Shown: one piece after another, positions 19,134 through 29,783 of the stretch | How the letters are laid out: every line of letters starts with the position of its first letter | Position numbering within the stretch: position 1 is the first letter of the stretch | Assembly: GCF_000300005.1 (NCBI RefSeq) | Contig: NC_018691.1 | Coordinates: forward strand, 806,001-870,000 | Source of the DNA: Alloalcanivorax dieselolei B5 | GTDB taxonomy: Bacteria; Pseudomonadota; Gammaproteobacteria; Pseudomonadales; Alcanivoracaceae | Reading direction: 5' to 3' | DNA length: 64,000 nucleotides | Made by a program: the position numbers and the translations under genes | Notes under the pieces: generated by a model | What the model was told of the DNA's origin: nothing | Database searches by the model: none | Seen by the model: the letters and a program-made list of their open reading frames with translations, nothing else

Positions 19134-19160
19134 ACCGGGTGCCTGGCACCCGGTTTTTTT
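19134..19160 (+). terminator. Rho-independent terminator after hflC
   Basis: ACCGGGTG and CACCCGGT form an 8-bp stem closing a short loop, followed by seven T. A TAGAAT hexamer at 19122 just before it has no matching -35. Confidence 0.85.
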
Positions 19161-19175
19161 GTGAACAGGCTCCGG

Positions 19176-19373
19176 ATGGACTGGATTCTGCTGATCAAGG
19201 CGTTGTGTCTGGTGCTGGTGATCGAGGGGTTGCCCCTGGCACTGGCTCCGGAGCGCATGCGCCGCGCCGCCCTCGAACTGGCCCGTCTGGATGGCCGGAT
19301 ACTGCGCGTCTGTGGCCTGCTGGCCATGGCAGTGGGCGCGGGTATCCTGCTGCTCCTGCGGCCGGGCATGTGA
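19176..19373 (+). CDS. DUF2065 inner-membrane protein, YjeT-like
   Basis: A 65-residue protein with two hydrophobic helices (WILLIKALCLVLVIEGLPLAL and LLAMAVGAGILLLL) separated by the family motif APERMRRAALELARLDGR. Its size and place between hflC and purA match E. coli yjeT. Function is unknown. ATG 19176 is preferred; an upstream GTG at 19161 directly follows the terminator T-run. Confidence 0.85.
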   Translation: MDWILLIKALCLVLVIEGLPLALAPERMRRAALELARLDGRILRVCGLLAMAVGAGILLLLRPGM

Positions 19374-19383
19374 CTTTGAGAGC

Positions 19384-21881
<2,498 letters not shown>

Positions 21882-21904
21882 GTTTCGCTTCCGCTGACAA
21901 AAGG

Positions 21905-21927
21905 GCCGGCAATAGCCGGCTTTTTTT
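21905..21927 (+). terminator. Rho-independent terminator after purA
   Basis: GCCGGC-aata-GCCGGC followed by seven T. Confidence 0.88.
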
Positions 21928-21960
21928 ATGTGACTGACCCGTCCTGAATAGAGCTGACAC

Positions 21961-23601
21961 TCAGTTCGTGCCAGCGGACCAGTCAAGACGGATTTCATAG
22001 CCGTCGATGCGTTTTTCCGGTTTCAGAGGTGCGATGTCGTCCGGGTTGATATGACGGAACACGTTCTTCGCTGGCGCCAGGGTGGCGTCGCGGCCATACA
22101 GGAAGCTCTGTTCCTCGACGATCAACTTGTAGGCCTTGTTCAATGACAGAGCGCGATCCCGGCTCGGCGTGATCAGTTCGTAGACATCGGCCTTGGCGAT
22201 CTTTTCCAGATCGACACTGCCATCCTCGTTGAACCAGCGTGTTTGCATCTCGCCATTCTCACGGAACTCGTTACCGCCGCCGACCAGGCCGAGGTACTGG
22301 GCGATCTCGCCCAGGGGCTGATTCAGTGCCGGCGCATCCGGCATGCCTTTCAGATCGATGTAGCCCCAGCCCTCGGCGCCGGTGACTTTGCGCGGGAAGG
22401 CGAAAGTCTGGTCGATGGTAGTACCAACGGTGGTATGGCAGCCCATGCAGAAACGCTGCTCCTGGTTGCTCTGCGGGCGCAGGGTGCCGTCCGCCTTTTC
22501 GATAAAGCCCAGCACCATCCAGCCAAAGCCGTTGTCCATGCCACGATCACCGTGATTGGCGTAGGTGGGCAGATTGCCTTCCATCTTTTCCTGGTGCTCG
22601 TTGGCGAACAGCGAGCGCAGGTGATTGGTGTCGTAGAAGCGGATCTTGTTCATGTAGCGCACTTCCTTCATGCGCTTGGGCACGCCGATGGTGCCGTCCT
22701 CGTCCACACCCACATAGCGCACCGTGTGCAGGAACTCAATGCCCTGCGGATAGAGCATGTCCACCACCGGCACGTCCGCCGCTCCTCCCAGGTAGTGATC
22801 GCGGCGCAGCAGGGTGGCGGCGGTGGCGAGCCGGCCGTCGCCGTCCAGGTCGGCGCACACCGCCTGTTCGTCCAGGGGCGGGGTGTCGATGCGGTCCAGT
22901 TCCTTGATCGCCATTTCCATCAGCGACAGATTGGCGAGATAGACGTCGCGGGACTCACCGGCCTGGCAGGTGCTGGTGCGGAATTTCTCCGGCAGTCGCA
23001 CCATGACGTCGTCGGTGCTGCCGTTGGTGGGCCAGAAGGTGCTGGGCAGCGGCTTGTAATTGAACGCCACCCAGTTGCTGCCGTCCTTGGCGAAGCCGAG
23101 ATCATCGAAAGCAGCGGAACCGTTTGCCAGGTTCTCGATGTAGGGCACCGGACCGCTCCAGTCATTGGAGTCGGCGAGACTCTTCATGTAATCGCTGTAG
23201 TTGTCCTGGTTGATGTAGTCCAGGATCGCCTGGTCGTCCATTTTGGCCACCGCTTCGCGGCGGTCGACGAACAGGTTGAGCCAGTGGTTGGTTTCCCCCA
23301 GCTCGGAGAAATCGTAACTCCCTTGCAGGTAGCCGTCGCCCATGGTGTTGGGGCGGGCCCGGTCGGGGTAGGTCTGGTGACAGGTGTAGCAGGGATTGAA
23401 CTGGCCCTCGGTGCGCGTATAGCACTGCGGCGGAATCGGTGCCTCCTGGTTGTAGATGGTTGACAGGTCCGGCGGCAGCTTCCGCTCCAGGGCGGCGGCA
23501 GGCACCGTGTCGCCGATCTCCGTGTTGCTGTTGTTCTGGTCGCAGCCGACGAGAGCGAGGCCGGCCATAGCGATTCCGGTCGCGTAAAGTAGTGCTTTCA
23601 T
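21961..23601 (-). CDS. Two-CXXCH lipoprotein, probable diheme cytochrome c-like
   Basis: A 546-residue protein with a lipoprotein signal (MKALLYATGIAMAGLALVGC), so it should be a periplasm-facing lipoprotein. Two heme-attachment motifs are present: CYTCH near residue 70 and CMGCH near residue 385. The remainder has no domain I recognise; it includes a calcium-like DLDGDG segment. It lies 96 bp downstream of the phoX-like gene on the same strand, beyond a terminator-like hairpin, and next to four phosphatase genes. Electron transfer is inferred only from the heme motifs; the link to phosphate or iron handling is from context. Confidence 0.7.
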   Translation of the reverse strand: MKALLYATGIAMAGLALVGCDQNNSNTEIGDTVPAAALERKLPPDLSTIYNQEAPIPPQCYTRTEGQFNPCYTCHQTYPDRARPNTMGDGYLQGSYDFSELGETNHWLNLFVDRREAVAKMDDQAILDYINQDNYSDYMKSLADSNDWSGPVPYIENLANGSAAFDDLGFAKDGSNWVAFNYKPLPSTFWPTNGSTDDVMVRLPEKFRTSTCQAGESRDVYLANLSLMEMAIKELDRIDTPPLDEQAVCADLDGDGRLATAATLLRRDHYLGGAADVPVVDMLYPQGIEFLHTVRYVGVDEDGTIGVPKRMKEVRYMNKIRFYDTNHLRSLFANEHQEKMEGNLPTYANHGDRGMDNGFGWMVLGFIEKADGTLRPQSNQEQRFCMGCHTTVGTTIDQTFAFPRKVTGAEGWGYIDLKGMPDAPALNQPLGEIAQYLGLVGGGNEFRENGEMQTRWFNEDGSVDLEKIAKADVYELITPSRDRALSLNKAYKLIVEEQSFLYGRDATLAPAKNVFRHINPDDIAPLKPEKRIDGYEIRLDWSAGTN

Positions 23602-23640
23602 GGTCGAGGAACCGATTGATTGAAAAGAGAGTGTCAGAAC

Positions 23641-23676
23641 GGAAAACGGGGAGGGCGCCAGACGCGCTCCTCCCCG
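23641..23676 (-). terminator. Terminator or attenuator between phoX and the heme lipoprotein
   Basis: On the minus strand an 8-bp CGGGGAGG/CCTCCCCG stem stacks on an inner GCGC/GCGC stem and is followed by TTTTCC. It would reduce transcription from phoX into the next gene. Confidence 0.6.
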
Positions 23677-23697
23677 GTGCGGGTCCGAAGGGCGTGA

Positions 23698-25449
23698 TCA
23701 GCCTTCCGGATCCAGCAACCACACCATGTTGTTTTCGTGACCGCCGGTGTCCTCGCCGATCAGCACGCGACCATCGTTCATGACCGCCACGTTATCCGGG
23801 CCGGAAAGTCCGTCCACGCTACACGTGTTGGCGGCGTCCTCGGGCTGGTGCGGACCACCCAGCTCCACCATTTCCAGGCGGGCTACGTCGTAGTCAGCGC
23901 CGAGAGGCATGCGGAACACGCCGCCGCAGTTGGCATCCTGGTTGGTCAGTTGCACCAGGCCGTCGCTGTCAGTCATGGTGCCGCTGATGTCGGACATGGC
24001 CACGTAGACGTAGGCCTGCGGGCCGTCACCTTCGACGCTTGCCTGGGCGCGCCCGATGTTGACGTTGATACCTTCCATCTTGTTGAACTCCCCGGTGGCG
24101 CCCAGGGCCACCGCCGCCTTGCGGGACTCCAGGAAGGCCACACGATCGTCGCCGAACGGATTGGTAGCTACGTCGCCGCTGTTGTCCAGATCCTCGCCGC
24201 GCTTGCTTTCCGCCCAGTCGTCAATCTGTTGCTGACTGATGTAGCTGTTGGCACCTTCCGTGTAGTCGTTCGGGGTGATGCCGTCGTACTCGTCCACCCA
24301 GCTTTCGATCTCGGTGTTGTTGCCGCTGGCCAACTCGACCCACTCAATGTCGAAACCAGCCTGGGCGGCGTCCATGGGCACGGTGTCCTGTTGAACGGCC
24401 GCCGCGTACAGAGTGCCACTGCTCAGGTCGCCGGCGGTGTCGGCCACGAATTTGAACAGGATCACGCCGCCGCCATCATCGCTCATATAGACGGTCTTTT
24501 GATCGGGCATCACCACGGCGTTTTCGTGGGAGTAGCGACCCAGTGTGAAGTGCTTCACCGGCGTCGGCGCACTAGTGGGGTCGGTGATTTCGACGATGTA
24601 GCCGTAATCGTAGGGGTTCGGGAAGGTGGCGCTGTAATCCGTGTTGATCTCGCCGGCCAGATAGTCCGCCAGATCCTGTGCCTGACCGTAGTACGGGTAG
24701 TTTGCATTGTTCCAGTCAATGGTGTCGTCGAAGTACAACTCCTCCGACGTCAGAGGGGTGTTCCAGGGGGATACGGTGCCGAAGCAGTTCACCCAGGTCC
24801 CGTTCACCGCCGAGAAATCCACCATGGAGGCTTGGTGGTCCTGCACCATCCAGCGGCCATCCTGGTCGCGCATCAGGTGCAGGCGGCTCATACCACCGGG
24901 ACGGTCTTCCCAGTTGGTGAACAGATAACCCTCGTCTTCGCTGACCGGAATCCAGCCGTTGAAGTCCGGGTCGTTGGAAACACGGATGGTGGCGCTGCCG
25001 TCCTTCACGTTGATGGCGCCCAGGCCGCCGGGTTCAGGCGCACCGGCCCAGTCTTCGCTCTGCTGGCCCAGCACGTTGTAGCGGCCCAGGGCCACGCGCA
25101 TCACCTGTTTCTCTTCGTCGGTTTCCGGCACGGAAACGGCTGCGAAGGGTTCGTTGACATCGGCACCTTCGATCACGCCCACGGTGGCGAGGCTGTAAGT
25201 GTGACCATCTGCATCCGCGGTAACATTGGCGTCGGACGGATGCTGAATGTTGGTGAAGACCTCACCGTCTTCCTTCAGGAACAGTCCGGTCGCTTCCGCG
25301 CCAAGCGGCAGGGTGGCGATACGGGTCAGCCGTTCCATCTGTGGCTGCGGATCAGGGTCGTTATCACTGTCGCTTCCGCAACCGGTGATTGCCATGGAAA
25401 TGGCAACCGCCAGTGCGCCCAGTTTAAAAGTGTCGTTCCTCAGAGACAT
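23698..25449 (-). CDS. phoX: PhoX-like (DUF839) phosphatase lipoprotein
   Basis: A 583-residue protein resembling PhoX, the Fe/Ca-dependent phosphomonoesterase that folds as a beta-propeller. Family-like segments are GRYSHENAVVMPDQKTVYMS-DDGGG, VILFKFVADTAGDLSSGTL, EGINVNIGRA and a C-terminal GPDNVAVMNDGRVLIGEDTG. The N-terminus (FKLGALAVAISMAITGC) is a Sec-type lipoprotein signal with no twin-arginine, whereas characterised PhoX proteins use Tat. Acidic Asp-rich residues follow the lipobox. It has a good Pho-box candidate about 70-90 bp upstream. Substrate range is not deducible. Confidence 0.82.
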   Translation of the reverse strand: MSLRNDTFKLGALAVAISMAITGCGSDSDNDPDPQPQMERLTRIATLPLGAEATGLFLKEDGEVFTNIQHPSDANVTADADGHTYSLATVGVIEGADVNEPFAAVSVPETDEEKQVMRVALGRYNVLGQQSEDWAGAPEPGGLGAINVKDGSATIRVSNDPDFNGWIPVSEDEGYLFTNWEDRPGGMSRLHLMRDQDGRWMVQDHQASMVDFSAVNGTWVNCFGTVSPWNTPLTSEELYFDDTIDWNNANYPYYGQAQDLADYLAGEINTDYSATFPNPYDYGYIVEITDPTSAPTPVKHFTLGRYSHENAVVMPDQKTVYMSDDGGGVILFKFVADTAGDLSSGTLYAAAVQQDTVPMDAAQAGFDIEWVELASGNNTEIESWVDEYDGITPNDYTEGANSYISQQQIDDWAESKRGEDLDNSGDVATNPFGDDRVAFLESRKAAVALGATGEFNKMEGINVNIGRAQASVEGDGPQAYVYVAMSDISGTMTDSDGLVQLTNQDANCGGVFRMPLGADYDVARLEMVELGGPHQPEDAANTCSVDGLSGPDNVAVMNDGRVLIGEDTGGHENNMVWLLDPEG

Positions 25450-25795
25450 GGATAGCTCCGTCTACTATTGTTTGGAATTGGGGTGGTGACCAGGGTGAGG
25501 GGGGCGGATGGCGTTTTAATGAGAGAAAAATGACAAAAATATTTCTCGTCATGAGAAGTGAGTAATCAGCGGCGTGGTGATTGTTGACTGGCGGCGGGAT
25601 CAGGCCTTCGTTTCGGGGTGTCCCGGTCAAATTTTGATTTGTTATATCGTTACATTTAAGAGGAGATGGCCGCTATTTCGCCGCACATTCCTGTAAGTAT
25701 CTCAAAATTGTCATAAAGATTTCGAATACTCCTTGCCGGGGTGGTCCCTTGCCCAGTTGGGGGCCGAAGACATGACGATGAGACAGGAAGTGCTG
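25450..25795. other. Divergent control region between phoX and phoA
   Basis: A 346-bp AT-richer stretch with no credible gene. Toward phoX it holds the Pho-box candidate at 25519-25536. Toward phoA it has one half-site-like TTGTCAT at 25708-25714 and a looser TTGTTAT at 25639, each lacking a good partner 11 bp away, so phosphate control of phoA is only suggested. An open frame does run back from phoA to TTG 25733, but it has no signal-like start. Confidence 0.5.
25519..25536 (-). promoter_or_regulatory. Pho-box candidate (PhoB site) upstream of phoX
   Basis: On the minus strand the sequence is TTGTCAT-TTTT-CTCTCAT: two 7-bp half-sites, each one mismatch from CTGTCAT, spaced by 4 bp as in the classic 18-bp Pho box. 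It lies 70 bp before the phoX start. Confidence 0.6.
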
Positions 25796-27232
25796 ATGAA
25801 AATGCTCAAAATGGCGGGGCTCGCCCTTGCCGTAACGCTGGCCGGCTGCGGCAGTGACAGCGACAACCACGATGCGCCACCGCCAGCCGCCGCCAAGAAA
25901 AACGTACTGTTCTTCCTCGGTGATGGCATGGGTATCACGACGTTGACCGCCATGCGTATCTTCGAGGCCGGTGAAGCGGGAAGCATCACCATCGATACGC
26001 TGCCGGAAACCGCTTTTGTCCGTACCTACTCCGCGGATGGTCAGGTGACCGATAGCGCTCCCTCCATGGCCGCTTACATGACCGGCGTGAAGATGAAAAA
26101 TGAAGTCATCTCCATGAGCACCGGCACCAACGCCTACGCGCCGGACGGTTCCCAGTATGTGGATGCCGACGGCAACAGCACCTGTGAGGAAGGTAACGGC
26201 GCCTCAGTTGAGACGCTGCTGGAGCTGATGAAGGGGCAAGGCTTTGCCACCGGCGTGGTCACTACCACCCGCGTGACTCACGCCACTCCGGCAACGACCT
26301 ACGCCCACATCTGTAACCGTAACGGTGAAAACACCATCGCCGCGCAGATGGTGCCGGGCGGGGACGGCTTCAACGCCGCCCTTGGTGACGGTGTCGACGT
26401 CATGCTCGGTGGCGGCCGCCGTCACTTCCTGCCCGCGGATCAGAGTGGCCGCCGTACCGACGGTCGTAACCTGATCGAGGAAATGCAAACCGCCGGCTAT
26501 CAGTACGTGGATAACACCGACGCTTTGATGGGCGTGGCCGACGACACCGAAAAGCTGCTTGGCATTTTCACCAGCAGCGATATGAGCTACGAGCTCGACC
26601 GTATTCCCACGCAAGAGCCGAGCCTGGCCGAAATGACCGGCAAAGCCATCGATTTGCTCAGCCCTCGCGACAATGGCTTCTTCCTGATGGTGGAAGGCGG
26701 TCGTATTGACCATGCGCTGCACGCTACCAGTGCCAAGCGTGCTCTGACCGACGGTATCGCGTTCGATAACGCGGTGAAAACCGCGCTGGAAAAAATGGAA
26801 GCGATCGATCCGGGTCTGGAAAATACCCTGATCGTGGTCACCGCGGACCACGACCACACTCTGGTGATCAATGGCTACGCCGAGCGTACTGGCAAGACCA
26901 CGGAGGACCACGCCGGTGTTCTGGGTATGGTGCGTAACTATGCCAACGGCCCGAACAAAGGGGTGCCGCGCACCGATGTTGATGGCAACCCGTACACCAT
27001 TCTCGGCTTCGGTAACGGCCCGAATCGCCCCGCCACCCGTGTCGCGTTGACGGAGACGGAAACCGCCGCGGACGACTATCTGCAGGAAGCAGTCATTCAG
27101 CTCAGCAGTGAAACCCACGGCGGTGGTGATGTGTTCCTGGGAGCGGTCGGCATGGGTGCCGACGTCTTCCACGGTGTCATCGACAACACCGAAGTTTTCG
27201 GCAAGATCAAGGCCGCCCTGGATCTGGATTGA
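25796..27232 (+). CDS. Alkaline phosphatase, PhoA family, lipoprotein form
   Basis: About 478 residues. The N-terminus MKMLKMAGLALAVTLAGC is a lipoprotein signal followed by a Ser/Asp/His-rich linker. PhoA-superfamily metal and catalytic elements are in order: FFLGDGMG (Asp ligand), TDSAPSMAAYMTG (Ser nucleophile after Asp), EGGRIDHALH and TADHDHTLV, with a late ETHGGGDV His. Start ATG 25796 has AGGAAG 6 bp upstream; longer frames to 25772 or 25733 spoil the signal peptide. It is followed after 26 bp by a second copy of the family. It probably anchors phosphatase activity to a membrane. Confidence 0.9.
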   Translation: MKMLKMAGLALAVTLAGCGSDSDNHDAPPPAAAKKNVLFFLGDGMGITTLTAMRIFEAGEAGSITIDTLPETAFVRTYSADGQVTDSAPSMAAYMTGVKMKNEVISMSTGTNAYAPDGSQYVDADGNSTCEEGNGASVETLLELMKGQGFATGVVTTTRVTHATPATTYAHICNRNGENTIAAQMVPGGDGFNAALGDGVDVMLGGGRRHFLPADQSGRRTDGRNLIEEMQTAGYQYVDNTDALMGVADDTEKLLGIFTSSDMSYELDRIPTQEPSLAEMTGKAIDLLSPRDNGFFLMVEGGRIDHALHATSAKRALTDGIAFDNAVKTALEKMEAIDPGLENTLIVVTADHDHTLVINGYAERTGKTTEDHAGVLGMVRNYANGPNKGVPRTDVDGNPYTILGFGNGPNRPATRVALTETETAADDYLQEAVIQLSSETHGGGDVFLGAVGMGADVFHGVIDNTEVFGKIKAALDLD

Positions 27233-27258
27233 ACCGCCAATTAAAGCAGGAGAGAAAC

Positions 27259-28665
27259 ATGAAACGTTCCGTTATTGGCGGTGCACTGATCTGCTGTGCC
27301 GCCACTCTGATGACCCAACCGGTCAACGCCGCTCAGGCCAAGAACATTATTTTCTTCCTCGGCGACGGCATGGGCCCGGTAACACAGACCGCGGCGCGCA
27401 TTTACGCCGGTGAAAAAGCCGGTCTGGAAGTGCCGGAGACCCACAAGCTGGCGATGGAACAGCTGGATTACGCCGCGCGTATCAAGACCTACTCCGAGGA
27501 CGCCCAGACCACCGACAGCGCACCGGGGATGGCCAGCTACATGACTGGCATGAAATCCAAGAACGAAGTGATTTCAATGACACCGGACACCAACCCCAAC
27601 GATGGTGATGGTAATCCGTACCAGACCAATGGCGACAGCCTCTGCCCGGAAACCGGTAACGGCGAGGCGGCGCGGACTCTGCTGGAGATCCTCAAAGCCG
27701 AGGGCTACAGCACCGGCGTGGTGACCACCACGCGTATCACCCACGCCACGCCCGCTACTACCTACGCCCACATCTGCAACCGCAATGCTGAAAATACCAT
27801 TGCCACGCAGATGGTGCCGGGCGGTGAGGGCTATAACAGCGCGCTGGGGAACGACGGTATCGATGTGATCCTGGGCGGTGGCCGCCGTCACTTCCTGCCG
27901 GCCCCTGACGGACGCCGCAGTGATGACCGCGACCTGATCATGGAAATGCAGGGCGCCGGTTATACCTACGTGAGCAGTGGCTCCGAGCTGGGGGCTGTCG
28001 ACCTGGGCAATACGGAAAAACTGTTCGGTCTGTTCAATAGCAGCGATCTGAACTACGAGCTGGATCGGGTCAATAACGAGCTGGATGAGCCGAGTCTGGC
28101 GGAGATGACCCGTTCCGCCATCGATATCCTGTCCCGCAATCAGGACGGCTACTTCCTGATGGTGGAGGGCGGCCGTATCGACCACGCGCTGCACGGCACC
28201 AATGCCAAGCGCGCACTGGAAGACACGCTGGCCTTCGACCAGGCCATTGCCGCTGCTATGGAAAAAGCGGATCTGGAAAATACCCTGATCATCGTTACCG
28301 CGGATCACGATCACGTCATGGCGTTCAACGGCTACTCCAAGATCGGTAACCCGGTACTCGGCCTGTTGAAGGAATACCGCACTGGCGGGCTGGCGCTCGA
28401 CGCTCAGGGCAAGCCCTTCACTACTCTGGTGTTCGGTAATGGCGGCGGCCCCCGTGAAGCGGATCGGGCCACGTTGACCGAGGACGAAGTGCTGCAGGAC
28501 GATTACCTGCAGGAAGTGGGCGTGAAACTGGGCGGACCGGGCAGTGAAACTCACGGTGGCGGTGATGTTCGCCTGAACGCGGGTGGTGCCGGCAGCGATC
28601 TGTTCAAAGGTACCCTGGATAACGTGGACGTGTTTGGTTTGATCCACGAAGCCATGGGGCTTTAA
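27259..28665 (+). CDS. Alkaline phosphatase, PhoA family, secreted form
   Basis: A 468-residue paralogue of the preceding gene with the same motifs (FFLGDGMG, TTDSAPGMASYMTG, EGGRIDHALH, TADHDHVMA, ETHGGGDV). Its N-terminus (MKRSVIGGALICCAATLMTQ, then PVNAAQA) is an ordinary cleavable Sec signal without a lipobox Cys at the cleavage site, so it is predicted soluble. AGGAGAG lies 7 bp before the ATG. It forms an operon with the lipoprotein form and ends in a strong terminator. The pair probably arose by tandem duplication. Confidence 0.9.
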   Translation: MKRSVIGGALICCAATLMTQPVNAAQAKNIIFFLGDGMGPVTQTAARIYAGEKAGLEVPETHKLAMEQLDYAARIKTYSEDAQTTDSAPGMASYMTGMKSKNEVISMTPDTNPNDGDGNPYQTNGDSLCPETGNGEAARTLLEILKAEGYSTGVVTTTRITHATPATTYAHICNRNAENTIATQMVPGGEGYNSALGNDGIDVILGGGRRHFLPAPDGRRSDDRDLIMEMQGAGYTYVSSGSELGAVDLGNTEKLFGLFNSSDLNYELDRVNNELDEPSLAEMTRSAIDILSRNQDGYFLMVEGGRIDHALHGTNAKRALEDTLAFDQAIAAAMEKADLENTLIIVTADHDHVMAFNGYSKIGNPVLGLLKEYRTGGLALDAQGKPFTTLVFGNGGGPREADRATLTEDEVLQDDYLQEVGVKLGGPGSETHGGGDVRLNAGGAGSDLFKGTLDNVDVFGLIHEAMGL

Positions 28666-28682
28666 GTTTTTCCGGTTTTCGC

Positions 28683-28711
28683 GGGTGGCCGTCATGGCCA
28701 CCCTTTTTTTT
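28683..28711 (+). terminator. Rho-independent terminator after the phoA pair
   Basis: GGGTGGCC-gtcat-GGCCACCC followed by eight T. Confidence 0.9.
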
Positions 28712-28730
28712 GCTGTTTGCAGGTAGTTGA

Positions 28731-29414
28731 ATGATGGTTGCAAAACGAATCATGGCTCTGGGGTTGGTGGCGTTTTTGGGATTGCCGCTATCCGCATGGG
28801 CACAGCCGGCTTCGGCGCTGCGGGTGGAGTATCATCAGTGGCAAGTGGGTAAGGATGGCGTGCGGCAGGAGCTGTCCTACACGGAGAAACTGTATCGCCA
28901 GGAGAATGCCCTGTGGGTCGAGCGGGAAGTGCCGGAAGCCGCCCAGCGTGATCATGATGACCACCATCACGGTGGCCTCGGCCACAAACACGCGGATGTG
29001 GTGGGCGCGCCGTTGTGGATCCAGCGGAACGACAACGGCAACGTCGACGTCAAACTGGTGGACCGTTACGAACAGCGTCTGATCGATATCGCGCCGCCGT
29101 ACTACGGCAACGTGGGCTACGACGGTCACTGGATGGAAACCTGGGCGCTGGTGGATCCGGCCAGCCTGTCTTCCCTGGAACCGTCCTCGGTGGCCGATGA
29201 CGGCGTCGAAACCTACCAGATCCAGCGCGGTTCCCAGCATATTACGTTGGTGTGGAATCCCGAGCGCCGCTACGTGGTGTCCATTCGTGCCCGGGACGAA
29301 CACGGTTTGTCCGGCCGCACCATCGAAGCAAAGGAAATCGCCGATTCGGAGCCGGCTCCCTGGACTACCCTGGAAGGTTACAAGAACCGGGACTACTCGG
29401 ACCTGCTTGATTGA
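28731..29414 (+). CDS. Secreted His-rich hypothetical protein
   Basis: A 227-residue protein with a Sec signal (IMALGLVAFLGLPLSAWAQ, cleavage after AWA). A cluster of His and Asp at about residues 77-90 (RDHDDHHHGGLGHKH) looks able to bind metal. The rest contains Tyr/Trp-rich beta-like sequence and no domain I recognise. It starts 19 bp after the phoA terminator on the same strand and converges with a small membrane protein gene. A role in metal supply to the neighbouring metal-dependent phosphatases is possible but is context inference only. ATG 28734 is an alternative start. Confidence 0.65.
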   Translation: MMVAKRIMALGLVAFLGLPLSAWAQPASALRVEYHQWQVGKDGVRQELSYTEKLYRQENALWVEREVPEAAQRDHDDHHHGGLGHKHADVVGAPLWIQRNDNGNVDVKLVDRYEQRLIDIAPPYYGNVGYDGHWMETWALVDPASLSSLEPSSVADDGVETYQIQRGSQHITLVWNPERRYVVSIRARDEHGLSGRTIEAKEIADSEPAPWTTLEGYKNRDYSDLLD

Positions 29415-29441
29415 GCGGTGGTGTGGAGATCGTGAGCAGGC

Positions 29442-29696
29442 TCAGCGGCGTTTGATGATGATCAGCGCGATGGTGATGCCGAGGGCGGCGGCGGGAAACA
29501 GTAACAGCAGTTTCTGACGCCGCTCCGCCCGGGCTCGCTGTTCGTTGGCCTTCTGAATCTCCGGGTGCACCTCGGCCTGCGCGGTTGCCGGCAGATAGGC
29601 CGGCGCCTGCAAGGCCAGAAACAGGGCCAGTGCCAATACGGGCAGGCGGCGGCCCCGGGAGGCATGAGGGGCGGGGGTGGCTTGATTCTTTTGCAT
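29442..29696 (-). CDS. Small two-helix membrane protein, unknown function
   Basis: An 84-residue frame with an N-terminal hydrophobic segment (LPVLALALFLALQAPAYL) that may be a signal or membrane helix, a charged middle (HPEIQKANEQRARAERRQ) and a C-terminal helix (LLLLFPAAALGITIALIII) ending in Lys-Arg-Arg. It lies 87 bp downstream of phoD on the same strand and may be cotranscribed. No family is recognised. GTG 29705 is an alternative start; no strong ribosome site is visible for either. Confidence 0.5.
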   Translation of the reverse strand: MQKNQATPAPHASRGRRLPVLALALFLALQAPAYLPATAQAEVHPEIQKANEQRARAERRQKLLLLFPAAALGITIALIIIKRR

Positions 29697-29783
29697 AGGG
29701 ACCACGTTATCGCTCGGTTCAGCGTGCGGCCCGGATATTGGGCCACTTCGGCGGCGTATGCAAGTTCACCACCCCCGTCGGGG

